Assembly (NCBI RefSeq): GCF_000520995.1
Contig: NZ_JACA01000027.1
Location: 62,001 to 126,000 of the forward strand
DNA: 64,000 bases
Direction: 5' to 3'
Source of the DNA: Aquimarina macrocephali JAMB N27
GTDB taxonomy: Bacteria; Bacteroidota; Bacteroidia; Flavobacteriales; Flavobacteriaceae
A program made the translations under genes and the position numbers. Shown one piece after another: positions 24,358 through 33,668 of the stretch (within the stretch, counting starts at the first letter, position 1; every line of letters begins with the position of its first letter). Below the pieces are notes generated by a model. It made no database searches. It saw only the letters and a list, made by a program, of their open reading frames with translations, and was not told where the DNA came from.

Positions 24358-25962
24358 ATGCTTACCGCAGCCGAAAAACAATTATTTAGAGAAGAGCTTT
24401 TCTGTCATTTAGACGGGATTGCTGTAGCTCCTGTTGCTTATTCTCTTTATAAAAACAATATTACCGATTATCTAATTAGCAATAAAGAAATATCAATTTC
24501 ACAAATTGCTGCATCTCATAAAACCAATGAAGGATATCTAAATATCGCTCTGCGCATACTAAGCGCTCAAGGCTGGTTGGATTATGAAGCAAATAAAGAT
24601 GACGTAATTATAAAAACCAATGCGCTTTCTGAATTAGCTTTTGATCATTTTTATTTATATGAAGAAGTCGTTGACCTCTTAGAATATTCCGGTAAATTTC
24701 ACCCTCGAAAATTTGAACTAGAGCCTTTTCATAAACTTGAACAACTATTCAAAAAATATCAAAACCGCTTTGGCTTAGCCTCTGAAAAAGACAGTACAAC
24801 TACTCAAATCCAAGATCAAGTCCTTAAACATATAGAAGGCATTTTGGTTGGACCAACTACCGTACATCTTGGTATGGGCGGAATGTTTCATAAATATTTT
24901 ATGGAAGCATCCTTTAGTGCTGATGAATATCACAAATTTCCAGAAAGCTTTAACACCATCCTCACATTCCTAAGCTACCTGGGTTGGTTTAGCAAATCAA
25001 ATGGCAACTATACTTTTACTAATAAAGGATTGTTTTTTGCTAAAAGAGCTTCTGCATACGGCGTAACTGTTTCATATATCCCTATGTTTCGACAAATGGA
25101 TGCTTTATTATTTGGCGATCCTAATGTACTATGGAACCCTCAAGCTGATACCGAAATACACGTAGATCGAGAAATGAATGTATGGGGAAGTGGAGGCGCA
25201 CATACTACATATTTTAAAAAGATTGATGAAATCATTATTAGCCTGTTTAATAAACCTCTGGATGAGCAACCCAAAGGAATTCTGGATATGGGATGTGGCA
25301 ATGGTGCTTTTTTAATTCACCTTTTTGAAGTCATTGAATCCAAAACACTACGAGGTAAACACTTAGATGATTACCCATTATTCCTAGTAGGTGCAGACTA
25401 TAATAAAGCTGCTCTAAAAGTCACCAGGGCTAATTTAATCCAAGCAGATATATGGGCCAAAGTTATTTGGGGAGACATTAGCGATCCTGATTTACTAGAA
25501 AAAGATTTAAAGGAAAACTACACAATAGCATTAAAAGATTTATTATCGGTAAGAACATTTCTAGATCACAATAGGATTTGGAGCAAACCAACTTCACAAC
25601 TGGACATTCCCAGCCAATCTACAGGTGCATTTGCTTATCGGGGAAAACGATTACTTAATAGCGATGTCGAACGGAACTTGAAGGATCATTTTAAAAAGTG
25701 GGCTCCTCATATTGAAAAATTCGGGTTAATCGTCATAGAATTACATACTATATCTCCAAAATTAACCGCTAAAAACCTAGGCAAAACTGCAGCTACTGCC
25801 TACGATGCTACTCACGGATTTTCTGATCAATATATTTTAGAAATTGATTCTTTTTTAAAAGTAATTAAAGAAGTAGGCTTACAAAGTGATGATAAGTACT
25901 TTTCTAAATTCCCGAATTCTGATCTGGCAACAGTAAGTATTAATTATATTATTGGGGAGTAA
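24358..25962 (+). CDS. Large SAM-dependent methyltransferase with duplicated N-terminal domain
   Basis: A 534-residue protein. The class I methyltransferase fold is at the C-terminus, with SAM-binding motif I GILDMGCGNGAF (307-318), LVGADYNKAALKVTRANL as motif II and an aspartate-containing WGDISD loop. The first 260 residues look like two diverged copies of a winged-helix-type dimerisation domain: HLDGIAVAPVAYSLYK to LSAQGWLDYE (17-76) and HIEGILVGPTTVHLGM to LSYLGWFSKS (158-214). Single copies of such a domain occur in small-molecule O-methyltransferases; a duplicated form is less usual. The substrate is unknown; a natural-product or lipid-like acceptor is possible. The gene is followed by a terminator and stands alone. 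Confidence 0.82.
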   Translation: MLTAAEKQLFREELFCHLDGIAVAPVAYSLYKNNITDYLISNKEISISQIAASHKTNEGYLNIALRILSAQGWLDYEANKDDVIIKTNALSELAFDHFYLYEEVVDLLEYSGKFHPRKFELEPFHKLEQLFKKYQNRFGLASEKDSTTTQIQDQVLKHIEGILVGPTTVHLGMGGMFHKYFMEASFSADEYHKFPESFNTILTFLSYLGWFSKSNGNYTFTNKGLFFAKRASAYGVTVSYIPMFRQMDALLFGDPNVLWNPQADTEIHVDREMNVWGSGGAHTTYFKKIDEIIISLFNKPLDEQPKGILDMGCGNGAFLIHLFEVIESKTLRGKHLDDYPLFLVGADYNKAALKVTRANLIQADIWAKVIWGDISDPDLLEKDLKENYTIALKDLLSVRTFLDHNRIWSKPTSQLDIPSQSTGAFAYRGKRLLNSDVERNLKDHFKKWAPHIEKFGLIVIELHTISPKLTAKNLGKTAATAYDATHGFSDQYILEIDSFLKVIKEVGLQSDDKYFSKFPNSDLATVSINYIIGE

Positions 25963-26012
25963 TAATCCAACTTAAAGCTTAAAAATTTAATTACCCTCAA
26001 TATTGACAAATA

Positions 26013-26046
26013 AAAAAGCCCCGGTTGATGATTTCCGGGACTTTTT
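26013..26046. terminator. Terminator
   Basis: AAAAAG-C-CCCGG pairs with CCGGG-A-CTTTTT around a 10-base loop, one mismatch. It separates the convergent methyltransferase (plus) and small secreted protein (minus) genes. Confidence 0.85.
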
Positions 26047-26071
26047 ATGTATTCACATGTTTTATACAATC

Positions 26072-26404
26072 TTATTCTTCTACGATACGCACAGGCATCT
26101 TGAATACTTTAGCTTCAGAACCATATTGTGTTCCTACTTTTTTATAGTTTAAGCGACTCTTAATAAAACCATCTAAGTTTTCACTTTTAGAATCAACAGA
26201 TAATACTACGATTTCACCTTTACTATTTAAAGTAAATGTTACATAGGCTGTTAATTCTTTTTTAATTTTGAAAGATGGCTTCTTTAATAACGTACTAATT
26301 TCTTTATTAAGAGCGTTTTCTGTTTTTGTTGGATTAGTACTTGCGCTTGCAACACTACTTACTGCAAAAGCAACTGCTAAAAGTAATACATTCAATTTTT
26401 TCAT
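26072..26404 (-). CDS. Small secreted protein with TonB C-terminal-like sequence
   Basis: A 110-residue protein with a clear signal peptide (MKKLNVLLLAVAFAVSSVASA). The mature part, KKELTAYVTFTLNSKGEIVVLSVDS and later FIKSRLNYKKV with KMPVRIVEE, has the strand-helix-strand pattern of the TonB C-terminal fold (VxFxVNxxGxV... type). Proteins of this size without a transmembrane anchor or Pro-rich linker are common in Flavobacteriia; they are unlikely to energise receptors and the role is unknown. The gene is monocistronic. Confidence 0.65.
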   Translation of the reverse strand: MKKLNVLLLAVAFAVSSVASASTNPTKTENALNKEISTLLKKPSFKIKKELTAYVTFTLNSKGEIVVLSVDSKSENLDGFIKSRLNYKKVGTQYGSEAKVFKMPVRIVEE

Positions 26405-26554
26405 GATCTATTCGTTTTTATTGATTTATACTTATAAGACCACTGATTATCCAAATCTGTTACACTAAAAAGGAATATTTAACACAGATTAACAAACCGA
26501 CTGAATGCAATTAACACAGAAAATCCCTAAAAATGGCATCTCCCAGCCCTTATG

Positions 26555-27061
26555 TTAATTTCTTGTATACTGAGTAATTACATCTTTATATTCTGGAAAT
26601 TGCTGAATTAAGTCCTTTTTATCTCCCAACTCAAAATCATCAAAATCAAAACCAGGTGATACTGTACATCCCACCAAAGAATAACTATCCTCTTTTTTTA
26701 CACTAGAAGCAAACCAACAACCTGCCGGAACCGCCAACTGAGGTAGCTCTCCCTCATCCAGGTTTATACCTACAGAATATCGATGATATTTCCCTTCTAA
26801 ATCGATCACATGCACAAACAAAGAAGACCCTTCATAATAATGCCATATCTCATCCTGATTAATTTTATGAAATGCCGAAAAATTGTCTGAAGTAAGAAGA
26901 AAGTAAATCGCTGTACAATAATTGCGTTCTCCCTTAAATTCTTTACTTAAAATTTGTTGAGGAATAACACCTTCACTTCTATACGCTTCTTTATAAAACC
27001 CACCTTCGGGATGTGAATTCATATCTAGTTTTTGAACTATCTTTTCTATCCTTGTGTTCAT
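26555..27061 (-). CDS. DUF985 cupin protein
   Basis: A 168-residue cupin of the DUF985 family (PF06172). Family blocks are visible: LDMNSHPEGGFYKEAYRS at the start, AIYFLLTSDNFSAFHKINQDEIWHYYEG in the first cupin motif, then LPQLAVPAGCWFASSV and LVGCTVSPGFDFDDFE. The His and Glu residues of the cupin motif could bind a metal. Function is unknown; the fold occurs in sugar epimerases and dioxygenases. The gene is separated from upstream sucC by a terminator. Confidence 0.88.
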   Translation of the reverse strand: MNTRIEKIVQKLDMNSHPEGGFYKEAYRSEGVIPQQILSKEFKGERNYCTAIYFLLTSDNFSAFHKINQDEIWHYYEGSSLFVHVIDLEGKYHRYSVGINLDEGELPQLAVPAGCWFASSVKKEDSYSLVGCTVSPGFDFDDFELGDKKDLIQQFPEYKDVITQYTRN

Positions 27062-27093
27062 GGTATTTATATTTAGATGTTTTATAAAAAAAA

Positions 27094-27120
27094 AGAAGCG
27101 ATCATCAATAGATCGCTTCT
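27094..27120 (-). terminator. Terminator of sucC
   Basis: Perfect 10-base arms AGAAGCGATC and GATCGCTTCT with a 7-base loop; on the minus strand it is followed by a run of nine T residues. It lies 29 bases after the sucC stop. Confidence 0.88.
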
Positions 27121-27149
27121 AATATATACTAAAAATTTAATTAGTGTTA

Positions 27150-28343
27150 TTATGCTAATACTGCCTGCACTTTATCTGCAGCTTCCTGAAACTGTACTGC
27201 ACTTTGTACATCTAGCCCACTACTGTCAATTAATTCTTTCGCTATATCAGCATTAGTACCTTGCAAACGAACTATAATTGGCACATTAATCGCGTCACCC
27301 ATATTTTTATAAGCATCTACAACTCCTTGTGCTACTCGATCACAACGAACGATACCTCCAAAAATATTGATTAAAATTGCTTTTACATTTGGATCTTTAA
27401 GAATTATCCTAAATGCTGTCTCTACACGTTTTGCATCTGCGGTACCTCCTACATCAAGGAAATTTGCCGGCTCGCCTCCTGCTTGTTTAATTAAATCCAT
27501 TGTCGCCATTGCAAGACCAGCACCATTTACCATACATCCTACATTTCCATCAAGATCCACATAATTAAGTCCTACTTCTTTTGCTTCAACTTCGATTGGA
27601 TTTTCCTCTCTAATATCACGCATATCTACATAATTCTTATGGCGATATAACGCATTATCATCCAAAGTCACTTTGGCATCTACTGCCATAATTTTATCAT
27701 CACTTGTCTTAAGAACAGGGTTTATCTCGAATAAAGATGCATCTGATTTAACATAAGCTGTATATAACGCCATTACAAATTTGGTCATTTCTTTAAAAGC
27801 AGTTCCGCTTAATCCCAAATTAAAAGCAACACGTCTTGCTTGAAAAGGGAGTAATCCAACAGATGGATCGACTTCTTCTGTAAAAATTAGATGAGGAGTT
27901 TCTTCTGCTACAGTTTCGATATCCATACCTCCTTCTGTAGAGTACATAATCATATTACGTCCAGAAGTACGATTTAGCAATACCGACATATAAAATTCAT
28001 TCGGCTCACTATCTCCAGGATAATACACATCTTCTGCAACTAATACCTGGTGAACTTTCTTACCTTCTGCAGAAGTTTGAGGAGTAATCAAATTCATTCC
28101 TATGATCTGTTCTGCTATCTCTTCTACTTCCTTAAGGTTTTTAGCAAGCTTCACTCCACCGCCTTTTCCTCGTCCACCAGCGTGAACTTGCGCCTTAATT
28201 ACATGCCATCCTGTTCCGGTTTCTGCAGTAAGTTGTTTTGCCGCAGCTACAGCTTCATTTGCATTTTGTGCTACAATACCGCGCTGTATACGCACGCCAA
28301 AGCTATTTAATATCTCTTTACCCTGATACTCGTGTAAGTTCAT
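27150..28343 (-). CDS. sucC: ADP-forming succinate-CoA ligase subunit beta
   Basis: A 397-residue protein of standard length for SucC. The N-terminal ATP-grasp domain starts [19 protein letters not shown] and has [18 protein letters not shown]; the C-terminal CoA-ligase domain includes [30 protein letters not shown] and [13 protein letters not shown]. It forms, with SucD, the TCA-cycle enzyme that converts succinyl-CoA to succinate with ATP or GTP formation. sucD is not adjacent, which is common in Bacteroidota. Confidence 0.98.
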   Translation of the reverse strand: MNLHEYQGKEILNSFGVRIQRGIVAQNANEAVAAAKQLTAETGTGWHVIKAQVHAGGRGKGGGVKLAKNLKEVEEIAEQIIGMNLITPQTSAEGKKVHQVLVAEDVYYPGDSEPNEFYMSVLLNRTSGRNMIMYSTEGGMDIETVAEETPHLIFTEEVDPSVGLLPFQARRVAFNLGLSGTAFKEMTKFVMALYTAYVKSDASLFEINPVLKTSDDKIMAVDAKVTLDDNALYRHKNYVDMRDIREENPIEVEAKEVGLNYVDLDGNVGCMVNGAGLAMATMDLIKQAGGEPANFLDVGGTADAKRVETAFRIILKDPNVKAILINIFGGIVRCDRVAQGVVDAYKNMGDAINVPIIVRLQGTNADIAKELIDSSGLDVQSAVQFQEAADKVQAVLA

Positions 28344-28496
28344 ACTATTATTTTTTTGCCTTTTTTAGGAGTTCCAAAAATAGGAAAAGTGAAGTTATTG
28401 TGCCAATCTTTTTATAGTAAAAAAAACCAGTCTTTTTTAATTCTATAAACAATCAAAAAATCACGTTAATACAGGTAAAGATTGCCTCTTAACTCA

Positions 28497-29132
28497 TTAC
28501 AATTTAAAATCCTCAAAATCCAAAGGGTCAAAGTTTTTAAAATGCCCATTCATTTTGATCGCCTTTTTAGCATTATTCATCTCTCTCACTACAGGAATTG
28601 TCTTTTTTAGATGACTAATCAGATACTTTAATCTTTCAACCTCATTACGAAGTTTCAACAAATGATATTCCTGACGTAAAGCCAATCCTATTTTATGCGC
28701 TACCTGATAACTAACAAAAGGAATATCAAATACAGGAGGATTATCTATTGTTAATTCTACATACAGAATAGCAATATTTTTGAGTAACTCTTCTTGCAAT
28801 TCTTCTTCACTACTATCATCATCCTTAAGAAACTCTACCTCTCCTCCGGCGTATAGTTTGCCAGGAAATTGCTGATAAAAGTTTTTGATTCTAAAAATTC
28901 TTGTTCCCTGACATATAATATCACTCTCTCCTCCCGGGTATTTTTGAGCTACCTTTTGAAGCTTTACTTCGGTACCATACTCTAATTTTTCGTCAATATA
29001 GGTAGGCACCCCAAACAAAACCCCTTCTTCTTCACAGTCATTAATCAATTGTTGGTACCTTTTTTCAAAAATATGCAAAGGCAATCGCTCTTCGGGATAA
29101 ACAACGGTTTGTAATGGAAAAAGAGGTAGCAT
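28497..29132 (-). CDS. LON substrate-binding domain protein
   Basis: A 211-residue protein starting at the ATG at 29132 (MLPLFPLQTVVYPEERLPLH), which matches the family start; an in-frame ATG at 29162 adds ten unconserved residues. It is a stand-alone LON N-terminal (LAN) domain (PF02190): HIFEKRYQQLINDCEE, GVPTYIDEKLEYGTEVKLQ, GTRIFRIKNF. There is no AAA+ or protease part. Such proteins may bind substrates for other factors, but the role is unknown. sucC follows 153 bases downstream on the same strand. Confidence 0.85.
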   Translation of the reverse strand: MLPLFPLQTVVYPEERLPLHIFEKRYQQLINDCEEEGVLFGVPTYIDEKLEYGTEVKLQKVAQKYPGGESDIICQGTRIFRIKNFYQQFPGKLYAGGEVEFLKDDDSSEEELQEELLKNIAILYVELTIDNPPVFDIPFVSYQVAHKIGLALRQEYHLLKLRNEVERLKYLISHLKKTIPVVREMNNAKKAIKMNGHFKNFDPLDFEDFKL

Positions 29133-29270
29133 GATTTTTTTATTAAATGTACTAATTAACACTGTTTATATCCCTTAAACACAAGTTAAAAATCTTAATT
29201 TTTCTTATGCATTAGATTTTTTCTTTTTAAGACGTAGATATCTCTAATTTTATTGATAATTTCGTAGGCT

Positions 29271-29278
29271 TAAATTTG
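29271..29278 (+). promoter_or_regulatory. lysA: -7 box close to the lysA start codon
   Basis: TAAATTTG is an exact TANNTTTG. It ends seven bases before the ATG at 29286, so the predicted 5' leader is only zero to a few bases. Confidence 0.5.
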
Positions 29279-29285
29279 TGACACA

Positions 29286-30515
29286 ATGGAAAATGAAAAT
29301 TTATTAGCAATTGCAAATGAGTTTGGGAGTCCGGTTTATGTATATGACTCCTCAAAAATTATCTCACAGTACGACCGTCTTTCTGACGCTTTTAAAAAAG
29401 TCAAACGGTTAAAACTTAATTATGCAGTCAAGGCACTGTCTAATATTGCTGTTTTAAAGTTGATGAATTCATTAGGAGCTGGGCTAGATACTGTTTCTGC
29501 TCAAGAAGTAGAATTAGGATTAAAGGCGGGTGTCAAACCAAGTAATATTGTTTTTACTCCTAACGGAGTTTCTCTTGAAGAAATTGAGGAAGTTTCTGCC
29601 TTAGGTGTACAAATAAATATTGACAACCTTTCTATTCTGGAGCAATTTGGCACAAAACACCCTAATGTTCCAGTATGCATCCGTATGAATCCGCATGTAA
29701 TGGCAGGAGGTAACAGCAAAATATCGGTAGGACATATTGATAGTAAATTTGGAATATCAATTCATCAAATTCCACATATCCTTAGGATTGTAGAAAACAC
29801 AGGAATGCGTATTAATGGAATACACATGCATACAGGTAGTGATATTCTGGATATTGAAGTGTTTCTACGTGCTTGTGAAATACTTTTTGAAACTGCAATG
29901 AATTTCAAAAATCTTGATTTTATTGATTTTGGTAGTGGGTTTAAAGTACCTTACAAACTGGGGGATATTGAAACTAACATTGAGGAGTTTGGCAGTAAAA
30001 TGACTAAACGTTTTAATACTTTTTGCAAAGAATACGGTAAAGAGCTAACTCTAGGTTTTGAACCTGGTAAATTTCTCGTAAGTGAATCAGGATACTTTTT
30101 AGCCAAAGTAAATGTAATCAAACAGACTACATCTACTGTTTTTGCTGGAATTGATAGTGGTTTTAATCACTTCATTCGACCTATGTTCTACAATTCACAT
30201 CATGAGATTATTAATATTTCTAATCCAAAAGGAAAAGAACGGTTTTACTCGGTAGTTGGATATATTTGCGAAACAGATACTTTTGCCACAAACAGAAGGA
30301 TTTCTGAAATTAACGAAGGAGATACTATTGCTTTTAAAAACGCAGGTGCTTACTGTTTTTCTATGTCTAGCAATTACAATTCTCGTTATCGCCCCGCAGA
30401 AGTATTATGGCATGAAGGGAAAGCTCATTTGATTCGTAAGCGTGAAACATTTGAAGATCTTACGAAAAACCAGGTGGACGTAGATATCTTTTCTAAAGTT
30501 GCTGAAACGACATAA
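29286..30515 (+). CDS. lysA: Diaminopimelate decarboxylase
   Basis: A 409-residue PLP enzyme of fold III, the last step of lysine synthesis (meso-diaminopimelate to lysine). The PLP-binding lysine is Lys49 in NYAVKA; the glycine-rich GLDTVSAQEVELGLKAG, HMHTGSDI and FGSGFKVPY segments bind cofactor; FEPGKFLV and the catalytic cysteine region VGYICETDTFA with AGAYCFSMSSNYNSR complete the active site. Domain layout and length are normal for LysA in Bacteroidota. A terminator follows at 30538. Confidence 0.96.
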   Translation: MENENLLAIANEFGSPVYVYDSSKIISQYDRLSDAFKKVKRLKLNYAVKALSNIAVLKLMNSLGAGLDTVSAQEVELGLKAGVKPSNIVFTPNGVSLEEIEEVSALGVQINIDNLSILEQFGTKHPNVPVCIRMNPHVMAGGNSKISVGHIDSKFGISIHQIPHILRIVENTGMRINGIHMHTGSDILDIEVFLRACEILFETAMNFKNLDFIDFGSGFKVPYKLGDIETNIEEFGSKMTKRFNTFCKEYGKELTLGFEPGKFLVSESGYFLAKVNVIKQTTSTVFAGIDSGFNHFIRPMFYNSHHEIINISNPKGKERFYSVVGYICETDTFATNRRISEINEGDTIAFKNAGAYCFSMSSNYNSRYRPAEVLWHEGKAHLIRKRETFEDLTKNQVDVDIFSKVAETT

Positions 30516-30537
30516 TATAACACTTATATATATTTAT

Positions 30538-30571
30538 AAAGCGTCAGATAAAAAATCTGACGCTTTTTTTT
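30538..30571. terminator. Terminator after lysA
   Basis: 12-base arms AAAGCGTCAGAT and ATCTGACGCTTT with a five-base loop, followed by five further T residues. It separates lysA from the convergent amidohydrolase gene. Confidence 0.92.
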
Positions 30572-30594
30572 GCATTGTAAATATTGTCAAAAGT

Positions 30595-32160
30595 TTATTC
30601 TTTTATCCCAGGTTGTAAAATAGTAAACTTTTCTTTTTCTTTTGCTTCATCCACCATTCTTTTCACATCAGCAAGAAGTGCTTTTGCATCATAAATCACT
30701 CCATCTTTAATGGTATAACTAACTCCTCCTGCCCGAATAACTTTGTTGTCATCTGTTAATCGAATGGCTCCTGTTCCATAAAGGACTTTAAAGTTTTGAA
30801 GTGGATTTTCTTCTACCACCACAAAATCTGCAAGTTTACCTACTTCGACAGAACCAATTTTGTCTGACACTCCTAAAGCTTCTGCTCCACTTAATGTAGC
30901 TGCTCTAATTATTTCGAGAGGATGAAAACCAGCTTCTCGAAACAATTCTAATTCTCGTATGTACGCAAACCCATATAGTTGAAATATAAATCCAGAATCT
31001 GATCCTACAGTAACACGCCCTCCTCTATTTTTATACTCATTAATAAAGGTCATCCACAGGCGGTAATTTTCTCTCCAAACCACTTCTTGTTCTGTTCCCC
31101 AATCATGCCAATACGAGCCATGTGAGATCTTACTGGGTTGATAAAATCTCCATAATGAAGGTAATGTATAAGTCTCATGCCATTCTGCTCTACGGGCTCT
31201 TTGCAAATCTCTACTCGCTTCATAAATATTAAACGTTGGATCCAGTGTAAAATCAAGCTCTATTAACTCATTCATTACCTTATTCCAATGATCTGAATAG
31301 GGTTTTGCTGCTTGTTTCCATAATTTACCTGCTTCCTCAAATCGATGTTGCTCATTTTGATAATTATAATCCAAAGGGTAATGCTGAACGGTTTTATCTT
31401 CAAACAACGCTTCTGGTAATCCATACCAATGCTCCATAGAAGTAAGTCCTGCTTTTGCAGAATTTAAGACATTCCATCGAGCCACATCGGTTTGAGAATG
31501 ATGACAAGCAGAACGCAGTCCTAGTTTTTTGTTTTCATCTAATGCTGCGGTCATAATTTCTGGAGCTGCTCCAAAGAATTTTATCCCATCTGCTCCTTTC
31601 TTGGCATTTTCCTGAACCCATTTTCTTGCCATCTCAGGAGTGCTTATTGGTGATGCACTACCTTGTCCAAATCCTGTATATGCAAAAATACGAGGGGCAA
31701 TAATTTCATTTTTATCACTTGCTTTTTTTAATTTCATTGTCCAATCTACACCTCTTCCACTAGGTTCTCTAACCGTGGTTACACCATGTGCCATCCACAA
31801 TTTAAAGACATAATCAGCATCTGCTCCTTGTGCTACTCCGCCAATATGTCCATGCATGTCTACAAAGCCAGGCAACACATACATCCCCTCTGCATTAAGC
31901 TCCTTACCTCCTGGTTTTAATACTGGACGTTTTGTAGCATTGATAGGCATACCCGGATATCCAACAACAACAATGTTTTTAATTATATTTTTTTCTATAA
32001 CAATATCGACTGGCCCTCTTGGAGGGGCACCATTACCATTAATTAGTGTTACCCCTCTAATGATTAGTTGAGAGAAAGGTCCTTCTTTAAGTTCTTGTGC
32101 ATTGGATTGTGATATAAAAAATACAGCAAGGAGAAGGAGTACGTGTTTTGTGATTTTCAT
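30595..32160 (-). CDS. Secreted amidohydrolase family protein
   Basis: A 521-residue protein from the ATG at 32160, which gives a signal peptide (MKITKHVLLLLAVFFISQSNA); the longer in-frame extension to 32229 is not credible. Metal ligands of the amidohydrolase superfamily are seen: HGH in FVDMHGHIGG, His in SACHHSQTD and SMEHWYG, and Asp in TVGSDSGFIFQ. The beta-sandwich N- and C-terminal flanks (LIIRGVTLINGNG, IGSVEVGKLADFVVVEENPL) match the imidazolonepropionase/dihydroorotase-like branch. It should act in the periplasm on an amide, peptide or cyclic substrate that cannot be identified. Confidence 0.87.
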   Translation of the reverse strand: MKITKHVLLLLAVFFISQSNAQELKEGPFSQLIIRGVTLINGNGAPPRGPVDIVIEKNIIKNIVVVGYPGMPINATKRPVLKPGGKELNAEGMYVLPGFVDMHGHIGGVAQGADADYVFKLWMAHGVTTVREPSGRGVDWTMKLKKASDKNEIIAPRIFAYTGFGQGSASPISTPEMARKWVQENAKKGADGIKFFGAAPEIMTAALDENKKLGLRSACHHSQTDVARWNVLNSAKAGLTSMEHWYGLPEALFEDKTVQHYPLDYNYQNEQHRFEEAGKLWKQAAKPYSDHWNKVMNELIELDFTLDPTFNIYEASRDLQRARRAEWHETYTLPSLWRFYQPSKISHGSYWHDWGTEQEVVWRENYRLWMTFINEYKNRGGRVTVGSDSGFIFQLYGFAYIRELELFREAGFHPLEIIRAATLSGAEALGVSDKIGSVEVGKLADFVVVEENPLQNFKVLYGTGAIRLTDDNKVIRAGGVSYTIKDGVIYDAKALLADVKRMVDEAKEKEKFTILQPGIKE

Positions 32161-32373
32161 TGTAAAAGATTTGTATAAAACAAGAAAAAAAGAGCGCCTT
32201 TCTTTACAAATTAGAAAATACGCTATCAATAATTGTGATTAAACTTACTCAATTCAAAATAAAACTGAATAATCTCTATGAAGAATTTAACACCTCTATG
32301 TCTCTTTATTAAAGCGAAATACAACAATTATAATATTCATTATCTTTAATACACCACTAAAATCATTTTAATC

Positions 32374-32886
32374 ATGGAAAAGTTACAATGGAATTCGTTT
32401 ACCAAAAAAATTTATATCCATAAATCTATTGAAGAACTATATGATTTATGGGCCACTCCAAAAGGCATCACTTCCTGGTTTTTGAAACAAGCTGAATACA
32501 GCACCATTGATGGACAAATCAGAGAGCCATCGGAGCATATTCAAAAAGGGGACACGTACACCTGGCAATGGCATAATTGGGACGAAAAAGAAAAAGGAGA
32601 AGTACTAGAAGCTAATGGAGATAATTATATAGAAATTAGCTTTAGCAATTCAAAAGTCTCTGTAAAGCTAGAAAAGAAAAATAATGTGACTATGGTGATT
32701 TTATCACAATTTGATATACCTGTAGACGACAAAAGCAAATTACAAATACATTATGGATGCAGTAATGGCTGGACATTTTGGCTTGCCAATCTAAAAGCTT
32801 TTGTGGAGCATGGTATTTTACTAAATGAAACTGAAATAAATCTGCAGGAGAATGAGCTTTCTGGATATGAGTTTGTAAATATGTGA
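32374..32886 (+). CDS. SRPBCC (AHSA1-like START) domain protein
   Basis: A 170-residue single-domain protein with the START/Bet v1-like pattern of the AHSA1 family: SFTKKIYIHKSIEELYDLWATPKGITSWF at the start, DTYTWQWHNWD, VKLEKKNNVTMVILSQ, and a C-terminal helix GWTFWLANLKAFVEHG. The fold binds hydrophobic ligands or activates chaperones; the ligand is unknown. The stop abuts that of the convergent DUF3820 gene at 32887, with no spacer. A TATCTTTA box at 32341-32348 is a possible -7 element. Confidence 0.82.
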   Translation: MEKLQWNSFTKKIYIHKSIEELYDLWATPKGITSWFLKQAEYSTIDGQIREPSEHIQKGDTYTWQWHNWDEKEKGEVLEANGDNYIEISFSNSKVSVKLEKKNNVTMVILSQFDIPVDDKSKLQIHYGCSNGWTFWLANLKAFVEHGILLNETEINLQENELSGYEFVNM

Positions 32887-33111
32887 TTACAAATTTTTAA
32901 TATTTCTAATTAAATACTCTAATCCGTTAAGCTTTAATTCGTATACTGTTTGCAATTGTTGTCCCAGTAATCCTTTAGGAAAACCTTTGTTGTGATACCA
33001 TACAACATAATACTCTGGAAGATCAATAAGGTATCTGTCTTTATACTTGCCGAATGGCATTTTGGTATGTGCTAATTTGATTAAAAAATCCTTTTGGAGT
33101 TGGATTTCCAT
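32887..33111 (-). CDS. DUF3820 family protein
   Basis: A 74-residue protein with the DUF3820 motif: KMPFGKYKDRYLIDLPEYYVVWYHNKGFPKGLLGQ in order (residues 17-51). Families of this kind are annotated as putative quorum-sensing-regulated virulence factors, but the function is not established. No membrane segment is present. It begins 20 bases downstream of the DUF922-like gene and is probably co-transcribed with it. Confidence 0.82.
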   Translation of the reverse strand: MEIQLQKDFLIKLAHTKMPFGKYKDRYLIDLPEYYVVWYHNKGFPKGLLGQQLQTVYELKLNGLEYLIRNIKNL

Positions 33112-33131
33112 GAAGTTGGTTATAAGAACAA

Positions 33132-33668
33132 TTATTCAGTGAAATCTCGGTAATACCACATTAATGTCTCTACCTTTCTTTCCCATTTTTTTTGAGCCTC
33201 TTTATTTCTAGAATGATCCGTTTCTTCATCATATCTCTCTTGCATATTTATTCTCATCCTCTCCACCAGCTTATACATTTTATTAAGGTCTCTTCTTATG
33301 TTTTTACCCGCACTATATTCTTTAAGTCTCTTTCTCATTATTCGGGCATGTAATTCTGAAATATCAAAGTGCAATTGCTCATGAGAAAGAAGAGCTAACG
33401 ACATCTGCCCTCTCTTAACCCAAGATAAAGATGGATAACAAAAGCTATCTACCTGATAATTTAATTCAATTTCTCCTTTATCTTTACCATAAGACCATTG
33501 ATAGGTTATTCCCGTATTTACACTAGCGTCATAATTACTATTCAAATTAGGCTTTCCTCTAAAATCTGACCAGTCTAATTCGCTTCTTTCTGCGTACGAG
33601 AATTTCCCAACATAACCATTATTACTGGTAAAAAATAAAATTAAAATAATAGTAAAGCACTTACTCAT
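33132..33668 (-). CDS. DUF922-like secreted putative zinc peptidase
   Basis: A 178-residue protein from the ATG at 33668 (the TTG at 33680 is a less likely start). It has a hydrophobic export signal (MSKCFTIILILFFTSN) and an HEQLH sequence (96-100) inside LLSHEQLHFDISELHAR, an HExxH zinc-binding motif of the kind seen in DUF922 proteins. RSELDWSDFRGKP near the N-terminus is also characteristic. The third metal ligand could be Glu109 or His111. The C-terminal 60 residues form a charged helix. The 5' leader can form a hairpin just before the start (33673-33757). Confidence 0.72.
   Translation of the reverse strand: MSKCFTIILILFFTSNNGYVGKFSYAERSELDWSDFRGKPNLNSNYDASVNTGITYQWSYGKDKGEIELNYQVDSFCYPSLSWVKRGQMSLALLSHEQLHFDISELHARIMRKRLKEYSAGKNIRRDLNKMYKLVERMRINMQERYDEETDHSRNKEAQKKWERKVETLMWYYRDFTE

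Noticed and set aside
27150..28343. sucCD operon
   Set aside because: No sucD is present next to sucC; the neighbours are a cupin gene behind a terminator and a LON-domain gene.
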